Source: Nageia nagi | Lineage: Eukaryota > Pinophyta | Direction: 5' to 3' | Length of the DNA: 64,000 bases | Assembly (NCBI GenBank): GCA_050084985.1 | Contig: JBITNC010000001.1 | Coordinates: 139,314,001 to 139,378,000 of the forward strand | In this document: positions 59,089 to 64,000 of the stretch, in pieces | Layout of the letters: each line of letters opens with the position of its first letter | How positions within the stretch are numbered: position 1 is the stretch's first letter | Translations under genes and position numbers: made by a program | The notes under the pieces: model-generated | The model's input: the letters and a program-made list of their open reading frames with translations, nothing else | The model's database searches: none | What the model was told of the DNA's origin: nothing

Positions 59089-60311
59089 ATGGTAAGTTGG
59101 AATTGCAGAGGGTTATCCTTGGAGAAGAGGACCTGGGTTAGGGCTCATTGCTAGAGACAAAAATATAATCATACTGACATAAACACATGAACATGATGGA
59201 TGTAGGACTCCAAATTTCGTGGGATACAAAAAAATAGCAATATGGAATAAAACAACAAAGAATGGCGAAGGACATGGTATTATGGTTTAATAAAAGAGGA
59301 ATGGGATAGGGTCATTAAAATTGAAAAACGAGATGAAAACAAACAGTACATATGGATCAAAATTAGAGAAAATATAACAATCATCAGCATAGCAGCATGT
59401 TAGTTTACTCCAAAAAATTCTAAATTTTACAAGAAACATGATCTTTATAGAGAAGACCCATACTCATCCCTAAAAAGACACATTTTGATGTACGGTAAGT
59501 TGGAGGAGATCATTCTAGCTGAAGATTTTAATGCAAGGATAGTAAATAAGCAAACTACAATTCTGGAGAATACAAAAGACATTGAGATTAATTATCTCTG
59601 GATGTCAGAAGAGGAAAAGCAGCAATGGATTAGGAACTCAAAGGATGAACATGGAGGTGTCACACAATATGGAGAAGAGTTAGGCTTTTGCAGAATACAT
59701 AACTTAGTTATCTGCAATGGGATGAAAGTTGGAAAAATTCAGGAAAGTACATATGCAAAACATACAATGGACAAAGTGTAATAGACTTGTCCTTTGTAAT
59801 AAACTATGTAATATGGTCACAAAAATGCATACCAAAAATAGAGGAGCTAGAGGTAGAAGATTCTCTATTGGAACTTAAATCTGATCACAATTCAATTGTT
59901 ATGAAACTCAAAATGCAAAGAGACTTAACAAAAGAAAAACACTTGCAAAACAATTCAAAAAAGGTATCACAAAAGGGGCACATTTTCTTAACAGAAGAAA
60001 ATCGTCAAAGTTTCAAGATAGCACTAAATAACATTGTACAAGAAAGGGAAGAACAATCTCATAGTAGTAGAAAGTACAATAAAAGTGAATGGTTAATGCA
60101 TGTTATACAAGAAGGTCTAAAAAATTGCAAGAGAGCCAAACTTGCAAAGAAAAAAAGTAATAGCTTTCCAACTAATCCATGGTTTGATAAAGAGTGCAAA
60201 CAAGCACGAAGATTACTAAAGGACCCAACAAGTAGATCAAGAGAAAACAAAAAAATATATGAGAAGCTAGTAAGGACAAAAAAAGAAGAATACACTAGAA
60301 CAAGGAGGTAA
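59089..60311 (+). pseudogene. LINE endonuclease domain and linker
   Basis: The endonuclease would nick target DNA for target-primed reverse transcription. The early part (59089-59480) carries stops. 59485-59781 is open with LAEDFNARI. 59787-60311 is open, 174 codons, with SDHNSI followed by a lysine-rich linker (WFDKECKQARRLLKD is the post-endonuclease block common in plant and animal LINEs). Confidence 0.83.
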
Positions 60312-60479
60312 TAATTAATTTACTTAAGGAAGCACGAACCAAATTTTTTTTGGAAGGCGTTAAGTGTGAAAAATGTGAAAATTGAAAATAACATAACAAC
60401 TAGTCAATGATTGGAATATTCAAAACTGTTGTACGAATGCAACAATCAACAAGAAGCACCCCTTACTCTCATTGTCATG

Positions 60480-61117
60480 AAAGAGCTCTTCACATATAAA
60501 GAGGTTATTGAAGGGATAAAAAAGTTAGCTAGTGGTAAAGCTTGGAAAGTTGGAACATAGATAATTTACAAGCAGAGCATATCAAAGGGAGAGCAGATAT
60601 TCTAGCACTGCAAATGACAAAAATTTTCAATGAAGTCATAAAAATTGGCTTTCCTATTGAGTGGACAACTAGCTTGACAATTCTTTTGTTCAAAAGTGAA
60701 GATGTGAATAATCTGTCAAATTATCAAACTATAATGATAAATCCTCTATTTGCAAAGTTGTTTGGGAGTATGTTAGAGCATAGGATCAACATATGGGCAA
60801 AAGAAAAAGGAAATAGAGCAAAAAGGGTAAGTAGGTTTTAGGCTCAAACATTCAACTATTGACCACTACGTCACACTTAGACACATAGTAGAAAAAATAT
60901 GGGATAGACTTTAAAAAAACATTTGACACAGTACCTAGGGAAAAAATATGAAGCAGAATGCAAGAGCTAGAGGTTCCAATTCATTACAGGGCAACAATTC
61001 ATAGACTATATGAGCATGTAAAAGCTAGAATTAGAATACAAGAGGGGTTATCTGAATGTTTTGGTAGTGACATAGGCATCAAACAAGGATACCTATTATT
61101 TTCAACTCTATTCAGAT
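60480..61117 (+). pseudogene. LINE reverse transcriptase, 5' half
   Basis: RT fingers and early palm only, in three frames: KLASGKAWKVGT-like entry, NEVIKIGFPIEWTTS, NYQTIMINPLFAKLFGSMLEHRI (split for reading), FDTVPRE and KQGYLLFSTLF. Gly/Cys/Pro positions of GVKQGCPLSP are partly lost. The rest of the domain should lie beyond the right end of RE10, outside the window. Confidence 0.82.
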
Positions 61118-61618
61118 TGTTGGAATGTATAAAGCATTATTGTAAAGTTTTGTAATGTTCTTTTTTGTAAATTCAATAATACTTAAATGTATCCTTAGAT
61201 ACCTTAAATATTTAAGTGAATATGATAATGTAACTTGTCTTATATTTCTTTTCATGAGCATGTCCCTTGGGTAAAAAGGTGAAACATGTTATGTATTTGT
61301 ACAATGGGTAAAATGGTGATTTAAAAGAGGATTTTAGTTTACAAATAGAAAGCCCTCTCCTTGTGATCACTCACTAAAAGTTGAAACAAAGTAATGCTCT
61401 AAGATTAATGTTAGGAGATGAAAAAAAAAGTCTTCTAAGATAGTTGTCTTTGTGAATAAGAAAAATCTTAGTTAGTGGATGTACTTCCATCTTGAAGGAA
61501 CCACTTATAACTTGTGTCAATTTCTTATATTGTTTATTCTTTGAGTATTGATGTTTGAGTGAACTTTTGAATGATCTTGGTAGATTAAGATTGTATTCTT
61601 CAAGACTTAACTCCTTAA
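61118..61618 (+). repeat. RE10 5' LTR
   Basis: About 501 bp; shares TGTAACTTGTC.TA, CATGAGCATG.CCCTTGGGTAAAA and GTTAGTGGATGTACT with the RE7 LTRs (27427-27930 in reverse). Confidence 0.87.
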
Positions 61619-63782
61619 TTTAGTATTAGAGCTTGGTGTGAAGGCTCTCCAAAAAATCTGAAAGTCGGAGGTAGGGCGCGACCACTGCCAGGCGACGACC
61701 AACCCTTTCAGAGTAGCCTCTGTACGATTCACCGCGCCCCACATCCTGCCTTTCGACCTGTCCAACCCTAAACTCGGCCCTCCCCTTCCCACGTCTCAGC
61801 CTTCCTTCCTCCTCCGTCGCGTAAGCAATGTGGCGATGCAGAGTCGCGAAGTGGCGACTGAGACTAGGGAATCAACAAGTGGTGATACAGAGTCGATGGC
61901 GTGTGAACTCTACCGTTGTGGCAAAGCCACCCGACGGTCGCTCCCCGCGATGGTTTCTCCCCACGACGGTACCAGATAACTGTACCGTCTGACCGCCCCA
62001 GCCACGCCTCCCTGAGACCCACCTCCTTCCTTGTTCACTCCGCCTCTCCTCGCCCTCAGTCTTCTTGCTAACTCCGAAAACTTTCCCCCGGATAGAGAGA
62101 AGCACTGGAGCATCGCTTCAGTTTGAGTCCAACAGAGTTGGGTGAAGGTGTTGAATTAGATAGAAGGCCTTTTGACCCTACCTTCTTCTCCATTTTTTTT
62201 TAATAAAATAAATTAGTCACTCATCTAAAATTTAATGCTAAAAGGTTTCTTTCAACTTTAATTGAGTGTTCTTCCTCCTTTCCTCGTAAATGTGTGAAAA
62301 TATGGTAAATTTAATTTACTTCATTATTTTATCTTATTGTAAAAGGCAAGTTAAATAGAGTATAGGCTCATAATTAATGAGCACATGGAGATTTATGAGG
62401 ACATTTTTTTTTAATTTTGGAGGATTTAATTTTTTTCTTTTTAAATATATAATTTTTGGCAATGCATTTTTTAAAGTAAGAAAGGGGGAAATGCAAGTTT
62501 TTTACTTAAAATAGGATTAATTTTTTTCCTATAAAAGTATAAATACCTATTGCTTAGAACATTAAATGTGCAGTTATATATTTTTAAGAAATTTTTTTAG
62601 AGAAGTAAATTTTTTTACTATGATAAAATTACAAGGGAGTGATAATTTTGGAAGTATTTTTTTTTTAGTGTTAATTTTTTTCTCTAAAGTCAAATTGCAA
62701 AGGGGATGTTTAATATTTTTGCTATGGTACAATGTGGCATTTTTTTTCTTTAATTGTAAAGGTAAAATTGCTAAAGAAAGATGGATTTTTTTAGCATTAA
62801 ATAAGAGAATGTTTTTGTGCTAAAGTTTTTTTTTTGCAATAAGAAGATTTTTTTTAATTTTTTTAAGTATAAAGAGAGGCTTATATTTTTTTTTAACTTA
62901 AATATAGTGAACTTATGCAAAATTATGGGTGGACTTGTGCAAATTATAGAACTTATGTAAAAAGATCCTTTTAGAGTTAATAACAAAATCCATTAGACTC
63001 TTAGGTTTCAATTATTGTTGGATGATGTATCATTTATTTTACGCACTTTACTTTATGTTATGTACCTTTGCTTTATCTTTACAAAATTGCAAATATTGAA
63101 AGTTAACCTCCTAAAATGAGCACATCCACATGTATATTCTACAATATGACTTGTTTGAAGAGCCACGAGATGAGGACAAAGTAGGCTAGAGCTTTCAGTT
63201 CGATGATCCAAATGGTGAAAGGTTTGTACTTTTTAATTTTTTTTAAGTTCTATGTTAGTTTAGACATACCTCCATGTAAGTGGACAAATATATGTGTAGT
63301 GATACTACATGTCTGCACGTCTATTCAAAGATTATCTTGATAACTTAGGAGGATAATTTAAAACTTAATTAAGATAATAATTTGATCGATCCAACATACG
63401 TCATAACTTTATAAAATAATTAGTACTCCTCTTTTTATGAAAGTATATTACTGATCAAGACAAATTGGTTGAAGATTTTAGATAAGAAAATATGCTTTAA
63501 CTTTATCCCTCTTGACAATTATGGTATTTGATTATGATAAAATGTTAAATGTATGGGATTTATTATGAGATTCTATTGTAAACCTTTGCACATGTGAATT
63601 TTGTTAAGCAACTTAAACATATCCTTTTGATTATCCTTGATCAAAATTTATCATGTAAATGTATAGTTGATTAATTTGAACAAATCTAAACTTGTATGAA
63701 TGATTAAACTCAACATGTAAAGTTGATTAATTTGATTCACATGCTTACATTGGTTAACACTTTCAACTTCTTTTGTAGCAAA
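61619..63782 (+). other. RE10 leader with GC-rich block and T-rich block
   Basis: The primer site TAGTATTAGAGC (61621-61632) is initiator-Met type. 61640-62150 is strikingly GC-rich and CpG-rich (GGGCGCGACC, GCCAGGCGACGACC, CGTCGCGTAAGC). 62180-62900 is dominated by runs of T with AGAGA/AAGG interspersed. From about 63,310 to the gag ATG the sequence matches the gag-proximal leader of RE7. Open frames within the GC block are not protein families I know. Confidence 0.72.
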
Positions 63783-64000
63783 TGGAAGAGACTTTATCCA
63801 AGCACATTTTCAATGGTTCCAACTATGGTATTTAAGAACCTCAGATAAAAATTGAATTGTAGGCAAAGAAATTATGGCAGATAGTTAATGAGAACCTAGT
63901 TGCTCCTACATATGAGAAGGCACTTGAGGCTTACAACATAAAGAGTGAGTTGGCAACCTTTATGATTTTTTGTATAATATTAGATGAAGTGCCTCTTATG
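63783..64000 (+). pseudogene. RE10 gag, N-terminal part (runs off window)
   Basis: ATG at 63783 (MEETLSKHIFNGSNYG), then a stop at the next conserved Trp, then KLWQIVNENLVAPTYEKAL and YNIKSELATFMIFC. This is the copia gag N-terminal domain. It aligns residue for residue with RE7 gag from 32507 and includes the same stop position (TAA here, TAG in RE7). Confidence 0.8.

Larger units (their letters stand above)
59089..61117 (+). mobile_element. LINE (EN-RT) fragment truncated by RE10
   Basis: Begins at the ATG of MVSWNCRGL, the start of an AP-type endonuclease. It runs through LAEDFNARI (GDFNAR box, about 59515), KSDHNSIVMKLK (SDH box, about 59878) and into reverse transcriptase: LQAEHIKGRADIL and WTTSLTILLFKS (60542-60720), DFKKTFDTVPR (about 60907, motif A with its Asp intact), LEVPIHYRATIHRLYEHVKARI and GSDIGIKQGYL (60958-61095). 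It stops in the block before the YADD box because the RE10 LTR begins at 61118. No ORF1 is seen upstream. Several frame breaks (59440, 59782, 60311, 60842, 60950). Confidence 0.85.
61118..64000 (+). mobile_element. RE10, second copy of the RE7 copia family (5' part)
   Basis: The 5' LTR (61118-61618) is the reverse complement match of the RE7 LTRs. Primer site TAGTATTAGAGC follows, then a 2.15-kb leader and the start of gag at 63783. RE10 lies in the LINE in the same orientation and continues past the window end. Shared landmarks with RE7: LTR start TGTTGGAATG, primer-site neighbourhood GCTTGGTGTG.AGGCTCT, leader block GATTATCTTGATAAC, and gag start. Confidence 0.87.

Noticed and set aside
61607-62113. 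Arg/Gly-rich minus-strand frames as a host gene
   Set aside because: They follow from the GC-rich leader block of RE10; no domain, no splice sites, and they overlap each other in different frames.

Overview
The window is AT-rich plant nuclear DNA with one recognisable host gene among layers of decayed retrotransposons. A two-exon gene for red chlorophyll catabolite reductase (RCCR), an enzyme of chlorophyll breakdown, places it in a land plant. The high density of old, nested LTR elements suggests a large genome such as a gymnosperm. That last step is inference; no sequence feature fixes the species.

Layout. 1-11,100: two LTR elements on the minus strand (RE1, RE2), both with gag remnants and no recognisable pol; RE2 carries a roughly 120-bp tandem array. 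11,350-41,665: a nested tower of elements. RE3 (chromovirus, +) has its 5' LTR split by RE4 (-). RE4 contains RE5 (+; long LTRs, tiny interior) and, in its right LTR, RE6 (Tat-like Ty3/gypsy, +). RE7 (Ty1/copia, -) sits inside the 3' LTR of RE6. The split LTR halves join back to the expected lengths, so the order of insertion can be read: RE3, then RE4, then RE5 and RE6, then RE7. 42,061-47,886: RE8, a gag-less chromovirus on the minus strand.

47,887-59,000 is the low-repeat, gene-bearing part. RCCR lies at 50,917-51,917. A short gag-less Ty3/gypsy derivative (RE9, 54,209-57,141, perfect 5-bp target duplication) is inserted in one arm of a small tandem duplication. 59,089-61,117 is a LINE that is cut inside its reverse transcriptase by RE10, a second copy of the RE7 copia family, which runs off the window end at 64,000.

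No retroelement reading frame is intact. Many stops fall at conserved Trp or Gln codons, as expected from C-to-T decay of methylated DNA. I found no wholly new system. The observations most worth following are the Val at the stereochemistry-determining position of RCCR with no visible transit peptide, the dated nesting tower with an empty-site paralogue inside the window, the copia family with a 2-3 kb repeat-filled leader before gag, and the tandem arrays inside retrotransposon untranslated regions. Element boundaries were read by eye from repeat alignment and may be off by a few bases.
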